The notes: generated from the sequence alone by a model not told the origin. A stretch of DNA of 64,000 nucleotides from Microbacterium sp. JZ31 (GCF_016805985.1 NZ_CP017661.1:434001-498000); one strand, 5' to 3'; numbered from the stretch's first letter, positions 36,746-45,423 are shown. Translations and numbers: made by a program.

Positions 36746-38277
36746 CCGGCCGCGCCCTGGGTATCGGGGGCGTCCGCGCCGCGGGTTTCCGCGCTGCGGG
36801 TCTCGGCCTCATAGCGGGCCCGCCACTCGGCATTCAGGGGGAACAGGCCGTCGACCGGATGACCGGCCGCGACCTGGGTCGCGATCCAGGCGTCCTCGGC
36901 CTCCTGCGCGAGCGTCGCGTCGGCGACCTCCTCCGCCAGGTCCGGCGGGATCACGATCACGCCGTCGTCGTCGCCCACGATGATGTCGCCCGGCTGCACC
37001 GTGACGCCGCCGCACGCGATCGTGACGTCGTGCTCCCACGGCACGTGATAGCGGCCGAGCACCGCCGGATGGCCGCCCTGCGAGAACACCGGGATGTCGA
37101 ACGAAGCCACCTGGGCGTAGTCGCGCACGCCGCCGTCGGTCACGATGCCGGCGGCTCCCCGTGCCTGCGCGCGCAGGGCGAGGATGTCGCCGAGCGTTCC
37201 GGAGCCGGCGTTGCCGCGCGCCCCGATCACGATGACCTCGCCCGGCTCGACCGCGTCGAACGCGCGCTTCTGCGCGTTGTAGCCGCCGCCGTGCTTCTGG
37301 AAGAGGTCCTCGCGCAGCGGCACGAAGCGCAGGGTCTTGGCGGTGCCGACGAGCTTCGCGCCGGGGGTGTCCGACTTCGGGCCGTCGAGGAAGATCGACC
37401 GGATGCCGCGCTGCCGCAGCGCCTGCGACAGGCCCGCGACGGGGGCCTCGAGCAGCTTGGCGCGCAGCGCGTCGGTCAGGACGGGACCGGGCTCGGGCGG
37501 GAGGCCGGCGGCGGTGCGGTCGCCCCACGCCTCCTCGCGCTGCAGGTCGTTCACGGACGGCAGCGAGCCGAGCTCCGGGTCGAACTCTCCGGCCCCCTCG
37601 ACCACGCGGGTGACGAGACGGCCGCTGGACGGCGCGCCGGGGGCATCCGGGGCGTCCACCTCGACCTCGATCACGTCGCCCGGCACCGCGACCGAGGAGC
37701 CCGCGGGCGTGCCGGTCAGGATGACGTCGCCGACCTCGAGCGTGAAGTGCTGCGACAGGTCGGCGACGAACTGGGCGAGCGGGAAGATCAGGTGGCCCGC
37801 GGACGTGGTGTCGTCCTGCACGAGCTCGCCGTTGCGCCACGTGCGCACCCGCAGCGCCTCCGGGTCGACCCCGCGGGCGTCGATCAGCTGCGGGCCGAGC
37901 GGCGTGTAGCCGTCGCGGCCCTTGTTGCGCACGTTCGAGCCCTTGTCGTTGGCGCGCAGGTCGTACAGGCCCCAGTCGTTCGAGGCGGTGACCCAGCCGA
38001 CGTGGTCCCACGCCTGCGCGAGCGGCACGTTGCGCGCCGCGGTGCCGATCACGAGCGCGATCTCGCCCTCGTACGCCAGCAGCTCGGTGCCCGCGGGGCG
38101 TTCGATCTCAGAGCCCGTCGCCGCGACCGAGCTCGCAGGCTTGAAGAAGTAGGAGGGAGCCGCGGGCCGGCGCCCGCGCTGGGCGGCGCGGGACTCGTAC
38201 GCGAGGTGCACCGCGATGATCTTGCCCGGCACGGCGGGCAGGGCCGCGAATCGGGGATCGGTCGCCAGATGGGTCAC
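36742..38277 (-). CDS. hpaG: Fusion of HpaG-type isomerase/decarboxylase and RraA-like domain
   Basis: The protein has 511 residues in two parts. Residues 1-250 are a fumarylacetoacetase-fold HpaG domain (YEGEIALVIG, then GVDPEALRVRTWRNGELVQ and GDVILTGTPAGSS). Residues about 290-490 are an RraA-family domain (LVGTAKTLRFV, GIVTDGGVRDYA, GDDDGVIVIPPDLAEEVADA), a fold with 4-hydroxy-2-oxo acid aldolase and oxaloacetate decarboxylase members. In E. coli HpaG two tandem fumarylacetoacetase domains perform decarboxylation and isomerisation; here the second is replaced by RraA, which may carry out the decarboxylation. It is the first gene of the operon. Confidence 0.85.
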   Translation of the reverse strand: MTHLATDPRFAALPAVPGKIIAVHLAYESRAAQRGRRPAAPSYFFKPASSVAATGSEIERPAGTELLAYEGEIALVIGTAARNVPLAQAWDHVGWVTASNDWGLYDLRANDKGSNVRNKGRDGYTPLGPQLIDARGVDPEALRVRTWRNGELVQDDTTSAGHLIFPLAQFVADLSQHFTLEVGDVILTGTPAGSSVAVPGDVIEVEVDAPDAPGAPSSGRLVTRVVEGAGEFDPELGSLPSVNDLQREEAWGDRTAAGLPPEPGPVLTDALRAKLLEAPVAGLSQALRQRGIRSIFLDGPKSDTPGAKLVGTAKTLRFVPLREDLFQKHGGGYNAQKRAFDAVEPGEVIVIGARGNAGSGTLGDILALRAQARGAAGIVTDGGVRDYAQVASFDIPVFSQGGHPAVLGRYHVPWEHDVTIACGGVTVQPGDIIVGDDDGVIVIPPDLAEEVADATLAQEAEDAWIATQVAAGHPVDGLFPLNAEWRARYEAETRSAETRGADAPDTQGAAG

Positions 38278-38320
38278 ACCGAGCTCCTTTGCTCTCGTCC
38301 GGCTCCGCGGGTCCGGAGCG

Positions 38321-38359
38321 TCGTATCTGAAATAATATACGATCCGGATGGGGTGTCAA
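38321..38359 (-). promoter_or_regulatory. Promoter of the hpa operon with overlapping operator
   Basis: On the minus strand, TTGACA (38359-38354) and TATTAT (38337-38332) are separated by 16 bases, a near-consensus sigma-70-like promoter. A perfect inverted repeat TCGTAT-N10-ATACGA (38321-38342) covers the -10 region, a good place for repression by the operon's GntR protein. It lies 44 bases before the hpaG start. Confidence 0.78.
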
Positions 38360-38428
38360 GGGGTGGTTCGGTGGGCGCCTCGCCGGGATCGCGGAGTTCG
38401 CGCGCATCGCGGAGTCGCGAGCGCTGGC

Positions 38429-38510
38429 GCATCCGGGTTCCTGGCGAACACCGGGTTCCTGGCGGACTTCGGGATCGTGGCCGCAAGCCGAGGAAAGGAG
38501 TATTGGTCGT
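38429..38510. repeat. Short GC-rich direct repeats between hpaG and the DUF559 gene
   Basis: An 18-base unit beginning CCGGGTTCCTGGCG occurs twice in tandem (38433 and 38451), followed by GGACTTCGGGATCG. The same pattern recurs at 39480-39860 and 53945-53978, so this is a dispersed family. No gene is present in 38278-38549 apart from the promoter. Confidence 0.65.
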
Positions 38511-38549
38511 CGCCGTAATCGGGGAGGTCTGCACGCCGGCGATCCGGGG

Positions 38550-39371
38550 TCAGGCGAGGTGATGGCCTTGTGCGACCGCGCCGAGGATCAGGTCCTGCAC
38601 GGTCGCCCAGTCGTTCAGCAGTTGCCAGTGCCCGATGCGGATGACGGTGTAGCCCATGAGGCGCAGTCGCGCGTCGTGCTCGTTGTCACGCAGGCGCTGC
38701 GCGTCGACGTGATGCCCGCCGTCGATCTGGATGATGAGCCGGTCGCCGATGAGGAGATCCACCGGATGCCCCGCGATGTAGGTCTGGCGATGCATGGGAA
38801 GTCGGAGCCACCTGAGCCGGTCGAACACGATCGTCTCGCCGCCCGCGTCCGCATAGGGATGCACGTCGAGCAGCAGATCGCGCAGCGTCCTGGCGAGGGG
38901 GAGGCGGCGGAGCGCATCGAGGTTCACGAGCTGCTTGCGGACCGCGGACTCCCAGGCCGCGAGCGCCGCCTCCCTCGGCTGACAGGCGCTCAGGATGACG
39001 AGAGCGTTGATGAGCGGATCCTCGAGGGCGTCCGGGATTCGGGGGATGACCGGTCGAGCCCAGTGCACGTGCGCCGACGTCGCGCGCGGAAGCCGGTGGT
39101 GCGGCGACGCTCCGACGTGCCGCTCGCGTTCCTCGAGGGTCCAGAGGCCGTGGCGACGTGCCGCGGTCACGCACGTGAGCACGACGCCGAGCTCGGCGGC
39201 CAGGCGCAGCTCCACATCCGCGGTGGGCAGCGCGACCCAGCCTCCCTTGGGCTGGAGGAGGGCGCCCCGCGCCAGCTCCTTCCGCACGGCATGCCGGCTC
39301 ACTCCCGCGGCGAGCAGCGTGCGCATCCGCACCACACCGCCTCGCGACGCCACATCCTGCACAAGGTCCAC
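38550..39371 (-). CDS. DUF559 endonuclease-like protein with N-terminal winged helix
   Basis: The protein has 273 residues from GTG 39371; the frame is open to 39755 but that part is only repeats. The N-terminus (MRTLLAAGVSRHAVRKELARG) resembles the AbiEi-like winged helix. The C-terminus from about 205 is a DUF559/Vsr-type domain (DLLIGDRLIIQIDGGHH, RDNEHDARLRLMGYTVIRIG), a PD-(D/E)xK relative. These proteins are common in actinobacteria, and their function is unsettled; nuclease activity is plausible. Short repeats flank it on both sides. Confidence 0.72.
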   Translation of the reverse strand: MDLVQDVASRGGVVRMRTLLAAGVSRHAVRKELARGALLQPKGGWVALPTADVELRLAAELGVVLTCVTAARRHGLWTLEERERHVGASPHHRLPRATSAHVHWARPVIPRIPDALEDPLINALVILSACQPREAALAAWESAVRKQLVNLDALRRLPLARTLRDLLLDVHPYADAGGETIVFDRLRWLRLPMHRQTYIAGHPVDLLIGDRLIIQIDGGHHVDAQRLRDNEHDARLRLMGYTVIRIGHWQLLNDWATVQDLILGAVAQGHHLA

Positions 39372-39479
39372 GAAACGACCCTGCCGCGTGGGCGATCCCG
39401 CATCGTCGCTGTCCACAGCTCCGCGTGAGGTCCGGAGTGTTTCCGTGGCTGTGGACGAGGGGCGGAATCCTGCCTGTCC

Positions 39480-39860
39480 GAGCGGCTGCGCCGGAAATCC
39501 GGAGACCGCCCGAATCCCGGAGGCGAACGGCGCGGATGATCCGTGATGTGGGTGGACTCCGGGATCCGGGGGATTCCGCGAACCCGGCGCCCTCGCCAAA
39601 GATCCGGAGTTCGCCAGGATCCCGGATCTGAAGGGCGCGGATGATCCGCGGTTCGGGTGAACGCCGGGATCCGGGCGGACTTGAGGGCGCGGGACATGCG
39701 GATTGGGAACGGACTCCGCAGAGCTGAGCGCCCTCGCCAGAGATTCGGAGATCACCAGGATCTCGGAGGCGACGCGCGCGGACGATCCGGGATTCGGGCG
39801 GACTCCGGGATCCAGGCGAGCAGCAAGACGCGGACGGGGCGAGGCCCCGGGTCGGGCGGG
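39480..39860. repeat. Imperfect tandem repeats upstream of the DUF559 gene
   Basis: A unit of about 105-142 bases starting GGCGCGGATGATCC occurs at 39529, 39634 and (as CGCGCGGACGATCC) 39776. Within each unit there are CGGGATCC, CCCTCGCCA and GGATCCCGG-like pieces. It fills the gap between the DUF559 gene and the ATPase gene and carries no supportable coding sequence. Confidence 0.65.
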
Positions 39861-39861
39861 A

Positions 39862-41709
39862 TCAGGTGGGCTGCGGGCCGAGGCCGCGGGCGATCGCGGC
39901 CGTGGCTGCGAGCCAGGCGCGCTGCGTCGCCGGACGGAGCGCGCTGAAGTGCAGGTAGCCGCCGGCCATCGCGGGGTCGTAGGGGATCGCGGCCACCTCC
40001 CGCGAGAGGGCGCGGTAGCCGTCCACGACGCTCTGGACCTCTGCGGCGCTCGCGTGCGGATCCGCCTGGCTCACGACCGCGACCGACTGCCGGACCAGCC
40101 TCGCCGAGCGCTCGTCGCGATCGGTCAGGGCCTCGAGCAGCAGCGCGCCGGCCTCGGCATGCTCGGCCCGCGTCGTCGTGGCGATCACGATCTGGTCGGC
40201 GAGGTCGATCATCCGTCGCCACATGGGGTCGGACTCGTCGTTGCCGGAGTCCATGACGATGAGGCGGTAGTACTTGGCGGCGACGGAGTGGATCCGGTCG
40301 ATGTCCTCCTTCTTGATGCGCTGCTCGTCGGCGAGCAGCATCGGGCGCGAGCGGAGGACGTCGTAGCGGTCCCGCGTCTGGTGGTGCACGAAGTGTGCGA
40401 GGTCGGCCGACTGCGCCTGCGCGGACAGCAGGCGATCCGTCTCGGGCAGCAGATCGTGCAGGCTCGCGTCGTGCGGCCCCTGCTCGGTGCGCCAGCCGAG
40501 CGTTCCGCGCGTCTGGTTGTTGTCCCACGCGAGGACGCCCGCGCCGCCGTAGCGCGCGAACACCGCGGAGGTCAGGATCGTCGTCGGGGTCTTGCCGCTG
40601 CCGCCCTTCGCGTTCACGATCGCGATCGTGCGGGGGCCGGGCCAATGCTGCGAGACCGTGGACATGTCCGCGCGCTCCGCGCGCTCCTCGGCGCTCGGCG
40701 GCACCCGCACGCCCGCCCGCACGAGGAAGCCGCGCCAGCCGCGCTCGGCGGGCTCCTCCGCGTGCTCGGGCGTCAGGAACGAGCGACGTCCGTCGGGCGG
40801 CGACTCCCTGCGGGTGCGCACCGGCCGCTCGCTGCGCCGGCGCCCATCGCCCTCCCCGCGCTGCCGCACGGGTGCCTCGGTCCGTGTCGCACGGAGGTCG
40901 GACGATTCGCCAGGCGCCTGCAGCGAGGCGAAGACGTCGATGGGATCGGTGCCCGGGCTCGCGGCCGTGGTCGGCGCGGGCTGCGCCGATCGGGCCGGAT
41001 CGGACGGGGCGGATCGGACCGACTCGGGTCCGGCGGATCGCGCGGGAGCGGGCGCCGACGGAGCGGCTGCCGACGGCGGTGAGCTCGGCGTCGCGGGAGC
41101 CGTCACCGGGTCGACCGACGCCGTGGCCTTGGGCGTGAAGGCGGCGGACATCGGCTGAGGCGCCGCCCCGACCGGGCGCGTGTCCGTCGACTCGCGCTGC
41201 CGGCGGCGCGTGGGCGGCTCGGGGCTCGGGTCGTCCACGACGTCGCTGTCGTCGTCCGCGTCGTCGTACGCGATGTCCGCGAGCGTCGCGAGAGGCGTGC
41301 CGGGGCGTGGTGGTGCCGGATCCGGCGATGGCGCAGCCTCCGCCGCGCTCGGGTCCTCGCTGTCCGCTGAGCCCTCCGCTGCGTCGTCCACTGCTTCCTC
41401 AGCCGCGTCTTCCGCAGCCTCCTGCACGGTGTCCGGGACCGCAAGGGGCGTCAGCCGGGCGTCTTCGTCGGGCTCGACGTTCCCGTCGGCATGCACGATC
41501 AGCGGCCAGGACCCATCGGGCTCCGTGACGCGCAGGCGCACGGCCTCGCCGCGCTCCTGCGCCGCGGCGATCGCGTGCATCATGATCGCGTGGCGTCCGT
41601 CCTCGACGCTCGAGGTGTCGAACTCGGTCCGATCGGCGCCGGCCGCGATCGCGGCGGATCCGTCCTCCTTCACGATCGCCACGAGCATCGCTGTCTCGGA
41701 AGCGGGCAT
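39862..41709 (-). CDS. MinD/ParA-like ATPase with long disordered N-terminal region
   Basis: The protein has 615 residues. Residues 1-90 resemble a small domain (DRTEFDTSSVEDGRHAIMMHA), 90-340 are low-complexity, rich in Pro, Ala, Ser and acid, and the C-terminal 250 are a deviant-Walker ATPase with NAKGGSGKTPTT (about 363-374) and RLIVMDSG (Walker B). Actinobacterial members of this type occur near type VII secretion genes. None is in this window. Role in positioning or secretion is inferred only. GAGGAG precedes ATG 41709. Confidence 0.85.
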   Translation of the reverse strand: MPASETAMLVAIVKEDGSAAIAAGADRTEFDTSSVEDGRHAIMMHAIAAAQERGEAVRLRVTEPDGSWPLIVHADGNVEPDEDARLTPLAVPDTVQEAAEDAAEEAVDDAAEGSADSEDPSAAEAAPSPDPAPPRPGTPLATLADIAYDDADDDSDVVDDPSPEPPTRRRQRESTDTRPVGAAPQPMSAAFTPKATASVDPVTAPATPSSPPSAAAPSAPAPARSAGPESVRSAPSDPARSAQPAPTTAASPGTDPIDVFASLQAPGESSDLRATRTEAPVRQRGEGDGRRRSERPVRTRRESPPDGRRSFLTPEHAEEPAERGWRGFLVRAGVRVPPSAEERAERADMSTVSQHWPGPRTIAIVNAKGGSGKTPTTILTSAVFARYGGAGVLAWDNNQTRGTLGWRTEQGPHDASLHDLLPETDRLLSAQAQSADLAHFVHHQTRDRYDVLRSRPMLLADEQRIKKEDIDRIHSVAAKYYRLIVMDSGNDESDPMWRRMIDLADQIVIATTTRAEHAEAGALLLEALTDRDERSARLVRQSVAVVSQADPHASAAEVQSVVDGYRALSREVAAIPYDPAMAGGYLHFSALRPATQRAWLAATAAIARGLGPQPT

Positions 41710-41964
41710 CGTCACTCCTCCCGTCGGGGGAGCCCAGGTCAGGGCGGAATCCCGCAATCCCACCCCAGCGAGGGGGATCGGGTCAACCCCCTGGAAGTCG
41801 CAGGGCTTTTCGGGGATGGAGGCGCCTCGATCCTGCACGATACGAAAGATCGGGAATTCTTGTGCCCGCTGTGCGAGGAAATCGACCGGATCTGCTTCGT
41901 ACGCTCGAAGGGCAGCAGCGTCGGCGCGATCCGCCGGCCATCGACGAAGGAGTGATGAGCGAGC

Positions 41965-43506
41965 GTGAGCGAGAAGTTCGAGGCGCACAGCATTGAGCAG
42001 CACCGGGCGGAGTGGGTCGCCCGCGAGGAGCTGGCCGAGCGGATGATCCCGCTGATCGGGCGGCTGTATCGCACGCACGGCATCGTGCCGTCCATCCACG
42101 GGCGCCGGCTCATCAACCGCTCGCCGATCGAGATCGTCAAGGCGCATCGCTTCGCACGCCTGCACGGCGACGACGTGCTGAACCCCGTCAAGACGCTCGC
42201 GGTGCTCGAGTCGATCGACCGGATCGGCCCCGGCGCGTCGTCGATCGACGTCGCGCGCCTCGTCTCCCGCTACGACGAGCGCGGCGGCTCGTACGAGCAG
42301 GCGGACATCGACGCATTCCTCCGCGAGGAGCTCGCCGAGGTCATCGACGCCGAGACGCCGCAGCCGACCGATGTCGTGCTCTACGGGTTCGGGCGCATCG
42401 GGCGTCTGCTCGCGCGCATCCTGCTCGCGCACGCGGGCAACGGATCCGGTCTGCGCCTGCGCGCGATCGTCGTCCGCCGGGGCGGCGACTCCGACCTGAA
42501 GAAGCGCGCGAGCCTGCTGCGCCGCGACTCGGTGCACGGGCCCTTCGCCGGCTCGATCGAGATCGACGAGGAGAACGAGACGATCCTCGCGAACGGCACG
42601 CTGATCCAGATCATCTACTCGGACGACCCGGCCAGCGTCGACTACGAGCAGTACGGGATCCGCGACGCGATCGTCGTCGACAACACGGGCCGCTGGCGCG
42701 ACGAGGCGGGGCTGTCGCAGCACCTGCGCTCGAAGGGGGTCGCCCGCGTGCTGCTCACCGCCCCTGGCAAGGGTGCGCTGAAGAACATCGTGTACGGCGT
42801 GAACGGCGACGACATCCAGGCGGACGACCAAATCGTCTCGGCCGCGTCGTGCACAACGAACGCGATCACGCCCGTGCTCGGCGTCATCGACGGCTCGTAC
42901 GGCGTCGTGCGCGGCCACGTCGAGACGGTCCACTCCTTCACGAACGACCAGAACCTGATCGACAACTTCCACAAGGGCGACCGGCGCGGCCGATCCGCCG
43001 TGCTGAACATGGTGATCACGGAGACCGGCGCCGCCAAGGCCGTCGCCAAGGCGCTGCCGCAGCTCGCGGGCAAGCTGTCGGGAAGCGCGATCCGCGTGCC
43101 CACCCCCGATGTGTCCCTCGCGATCCTGAACCTTCAGCTTGGCCGCCCCACGACGAAGGACGAGCTGAACGGCTTCCTGCGTCAGGTGTCGCTGACGTCG
43201 CCGCTGCGCCAGCAGGTCGACTACATCGAGTCCCCCGAAGTGGTCTCGACGGACTTCGTCGGCAACAACAAGGCCGGCATCGTCGACGGGCTCGCCACGA
43301 TCGTGGACGACGAGAACGTCGTGCTCTACGTCTGGTACGACAACGAGTACGGCTACTCGTGCCAGGTCGTGCGCGTGCTCGAGAAGATGGCGGGCGCGCA
43401 CCCGCGCGTGCTGCCGGAGCGCGAGCCGGTGATCGCGGACGCCGTCGCGTCGCAGCCGGCCGATCCGATCTCCGACGCGCCGGAGCGCGTCCCCGCCGGC
43501 GTCTGA
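41965..43506 (+). CDS. gap: Glyceraldehyde-3-phosphate dehydrogenase, long GapB-type
   Basis: The protein has 513 residues, with about 130 residues before the Rossmann motif YGFGRIG. The catalytic cysteine is C296 (SAASCTTNAIT), and WYDNEYGYSCQVVR closes the protein. Long GAPDHs of this kind (about 480 residues) exist in corynebacteria as GapB, working in gluconeogenesis with NADP+ or NAD+. The 255-base upstream gap 41710-41964 contains no gene and should carry promoters for both strands. The start is GTG 41965, with AAGGAG 12 bases upstream, which is long. Confidence 0.92.
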   Translation: MSEKFEAHSIEQHRAEWVAREELAERMIPLIGRLYRTHGIVPSIHGRRLINRSPIEIVKAHRFARLHGDDVLNPVKTLAVLESIDRIGPGASSIDVARLVSRYDERGGSYEQADIDAFLREELAEVIDAETPQPTDVVLYGFGRIGRLLARILLAHAGNGSGLRLRAIVVRRGGDSDLKKRASLLRRDSVHGPFAGSIEIDEENETILANGTLIQIIYSDDPASVDYEQYGIRDAIVVDNTGRWRDEAGLSQHLRSKGVARVLLTAPGKGALKNIVYGVNGDDIQADDQIVSAASCTTNAITPVLGVIDGSYGVVRGHVETVHSFTNDQNLIDNFHKGDRRGRSAVLNMVITETGAAKAVAKALPQLAGKLSGSAIRVPTPDVSLAILNLQLGRPTTKDELNGFLRQVSLTSPLRQQVDYIESPEVVSTDFVGNNKAGIVDGLATIVDDENVVLYVWYDNEYGYSCQVVRVLEKMAGAHPRVLPEREPVIADAVASQPADPISDAPERVPAGV

Positions 43507-43604
43507 GCCTCGGTCGACGTCGCCGCGCCGACTACCCTGGAGAGGGGCGGATCACCCGGTCCGCTCCGTCCGGGATCGTGCCGATGACAGGTCGGACGAC
43601 GCCG

Positions 43605-43648
43605 GATCGCCGATGGCCGGATCGCTGATCGCCGACGGCCGGATCGCT
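43605..43648. repeat. 22-bp tandem direct repeat before a hypothetical gene
   Basis: Two copies of a 22-base unit beginning GATCGCCGA and ending GGATCGCT lie end to end at 43605-43626 and 43627-43648 with one mismatch. They end 13 bases before the ATG of the next gene and overlap its leader. Confidence 0.7.
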
Positions 43649-43661
43649 GAGGGGAGGTGCC

Positions 43662-44240
43662 ATGGGACGCAACGCCGATGCTGTCGACGAGGGCGTGGCC
43701 ATCGCACTCGCTGCAGCGCGGCTGTCGGTGAAGAACGCGATCCTGGTGAGCACCATCTCGCTGGGCGAGTCGTTCGATCCGCAGCACTTCACGGGCACGG
43801 CGCGCGATGCGCTCATCGCGCTCGCGGACGAGCAGGATGCCGCGTCCGACGCGATGTCCCGCGCGCGCAAGGCGGCCTGGGGTCGGCACACCCAGCCGCA
43901 CGGGACGCACGACTACCGCGATCGGGACGTGCGCAACCTGCGACGCCGCGCGAAGCAGTACGCGGGCGTGGCGAAGGCGCTGCGCGCGCTGGCGGAGGAT
44001 TCCGAGCAGCTGCGCGACCTTGTGGAGCGTGCGCGCGGGGCTGCGTGGCAGGACGTGGAGACCAACCTGCAGGGCCGCCTGCGGGTCGAGGCGATGCGTC
44101 CCGAGCAGGACCCGGACTACGAGAAGATGCGCGATGCGCGCATGCAGGCGCTGCGACTCGTCGACCTGCAGAAGCTGTCGGCGCAGGCCCGCCGCAAGCG
44201 CAAGGCGGCGGCCGGCGAGACGACCGGCGCGCCGTCCTGA
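43662..44240 (+). CDS. Actinobacterial hypothetical protein
   Basis: The protein has 192 residues, mostly helical, with many Arg and Lys residues at the end (QARRKRKAAAG). It starts MGRNADAVDEGVAIALAAARLS and has no recognisable enzyme motif or membrane segment. The ATG at 43662 has GGGGAGG upstream. Database entries with this pattern are sometimes called asparagine synthase, without support from the sequence. I do not know its role. Confidence 0.7.
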   Translation: MGRNADAVDEGVAIALAAARLSVKNAILVSTISLGESFDPQHFTGTARDALIALADEQDAASDAMSRARKAAWGRHTQPHGTHDYRDRDVRNLRRRAKQYAGVAKALRALAEDSEQLRDLVERARGAAWQDVETNLQGRLRVEAMRPEQDPDYEKMRDARMQALRLVDLQKLSAQARRKRKAAAGETTGAPS

Positions 44241-44355
44241 TCCGACGCGCCCGGGCGTGCTCGCGTAGCCGCCCCGATTCGCGACCATGCTCGGCGATGA
44301 TGTACAGTAGACGGGTTGCCACGGCAACGGTGAGGATCCCCGGATCCGCGCATGA

Positions 44356-44428
44356 GCGCCCGTAGCTCAATGGATAGAGCATCTGACTACGGATCAGAAG
44401 GTTAGGGGTTCGAGTCCCTTCGGGCGCA
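44356..44428 (+). tRNA. tRNA-Arg (anticodon ACG)
   Basis: The acceptor stem is GCGCCCG paired with CGGGCGC, followed by A; the D arm is GCTC-AATGGATA-GAGC, the anticodon arm TCTGA-CTACGGA-TCAGA gives anticodon ACG, and the T arm contains GGTTCGAGTCC. The CCA end is not encoded. A strong terminator follows. Confidence 0.97.
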
Positions 44429-44449
44429 CACTGTGTTGAGACAGTGACG

Positions 44450-44479
44450 AAAAGGCCTCCGCTTCGGCGGAGGCCTTTT
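44450..44479 (+). terminator. Terminator of tRNA-Arg
   Basis: Thirteen-base perfect stem AAAAGGCCTCCGC / GCGGAGGCCTTTT with a TTCG loop and the T-run at the end. It can work for both strands. Confidence 0.93.
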
Positions 44480-44634
44480 CTGCTTCCCCGGCCGGCTCGG
44501 CGGTGACGGAATGTCGCCCATGCCCGCGCTGTTCGCGTCCGACAGAGTCGCAACGCCCCGCCGTCGGGAGTCGCGCGGAGGCGGGCGGCAGAGCCTGGTG
44601 CGCACGCGCGCACCGCCCACCGGAGGAGAACCAC

Positions 44635-45423
44635 GTGGCGTGGAGCACTCGCGAGCTGGCCCTGCTCGCCGGAACGACCGTGAACACCATCCGCCACTAC
44701 CACCGGCTCGGGTTGCTGGATGTGCCGGACCGCGAGGACAACGGGTACAAGCAGTACTCGGTGAGCCACCTCGTGCGGCTGCTGCGGATCCGGCGGCTGG
44801 CCGATCTCGGTGTGCCGCTCGCGCAGATCGGCGCGGTCGAGGCCGGTGGCGAGCCGACGCTCGCGGCCCTGCGCGACCTCGACGCCGACCTCGCCGCGAG
44901 CATCGACCGCCTGCAGAAGGCGCGCGCCGACATCGCGGCGATCCTGCGCGAGCGCGCACCCGCCGACGTGCCCGCGGGCTTCGAGTCGGTGGCGATGCGC
45001 CTGTCGCAGTCGGACACCTCGATGATCCACATCTACTCGCAGCTGTACGACCAGGCGGCTCTCGACGACGTGCGGGAGATGGTCGAGCAGTACCCCGCGG
45101 ATGTCGAGCGGGAGTTCGAGGAGCTCCCGGAGGACGCGGACGAGGCGACGCGCGAGAACCTGGCGGAGAGGCTGGCTCCCGACCTCGCGCAGAGCCTGCG
45201 CGACTACCCGTGGCTGAAAGACCCGGTGGCGCGTCTGAAGAAGAGCCCGCTGGCCACGGCGGAGACCTTCGTGGAGGCCGTCGTCGAGCTCTACCGGCCC
45301 GCTCAGCTGCAGGTCCTCTATCGCGCCAGCATGATCGCCCACCGGATGCTCGAGGCGGCGGACGCGGCGGGCGACGAGGCCGCTTCCGAGCCTTCCGGCG
45401 CCGCCGGAGCTCCCAGCGCTTGA
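44635..45423 (+). CDS. MerR family regulator with large C-terminal domain
   Basis: The protein has 262 residues. The HTH is TRELALLAGTTVNTIRHYHRLGLL and the wing YKQYSVSHLVRLLRIRRLADLGVPL. The 190-residue C-terminal domain is helical and acidic, probably an effector-binding unit of unknown ligand. GGAGGAG precedes GTG 44635. It lies directly before an efflux-like membrane gene and a GPP34 gene, which it may control. Confidence 0.87.
   Translation: MAWSTRELALLAGTTVNTIRHYHRLGLLDVPDREDNGYKQYSVSHLVRLLRIRRLADLGVPLAQIGAVEAGGEPTLAALRDLDADLAASIDRLQKARADIAAILRERAPADVPAGFESVAMRLSQSDTSMIHIYSQLYDQAALDDVREMVEQYPADVEREFEELPEDADEATRENLAERLAPDLAQSLRDYPWLKDPVARLKKSPLATAETFVEAVVELYRPAQLQVLYRASMIAHRMLEAADAAGDEAASEPSGAAGAPSA

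Noticed and set aside
38368..38548. CRISPR array at the GC-rich repeats
   Set aside because: Units are only about 18 bases, tandem without unique spacers, and no cas gene is present.
39372..39755. N-terminal extension of the DUF559 protein to 39755
   Set aside because: The extra residues are the translation of repeats (Pro, Ser, Gly rich) and the family start fits GTG 39371.
39862..43401. 1179-residue minus-strand frame covering the GAPDH gene
   Set aside because: Only the part up to 41709 codes for the ATPase; the rest is antisense to the GAPDH gene, which has intact catalytic motifs.
44356..44428. Integration site for a mobile element at tRNA-Arg
   Set aside because: No integrase and no repeated tRNA end was seen downstream in the window.
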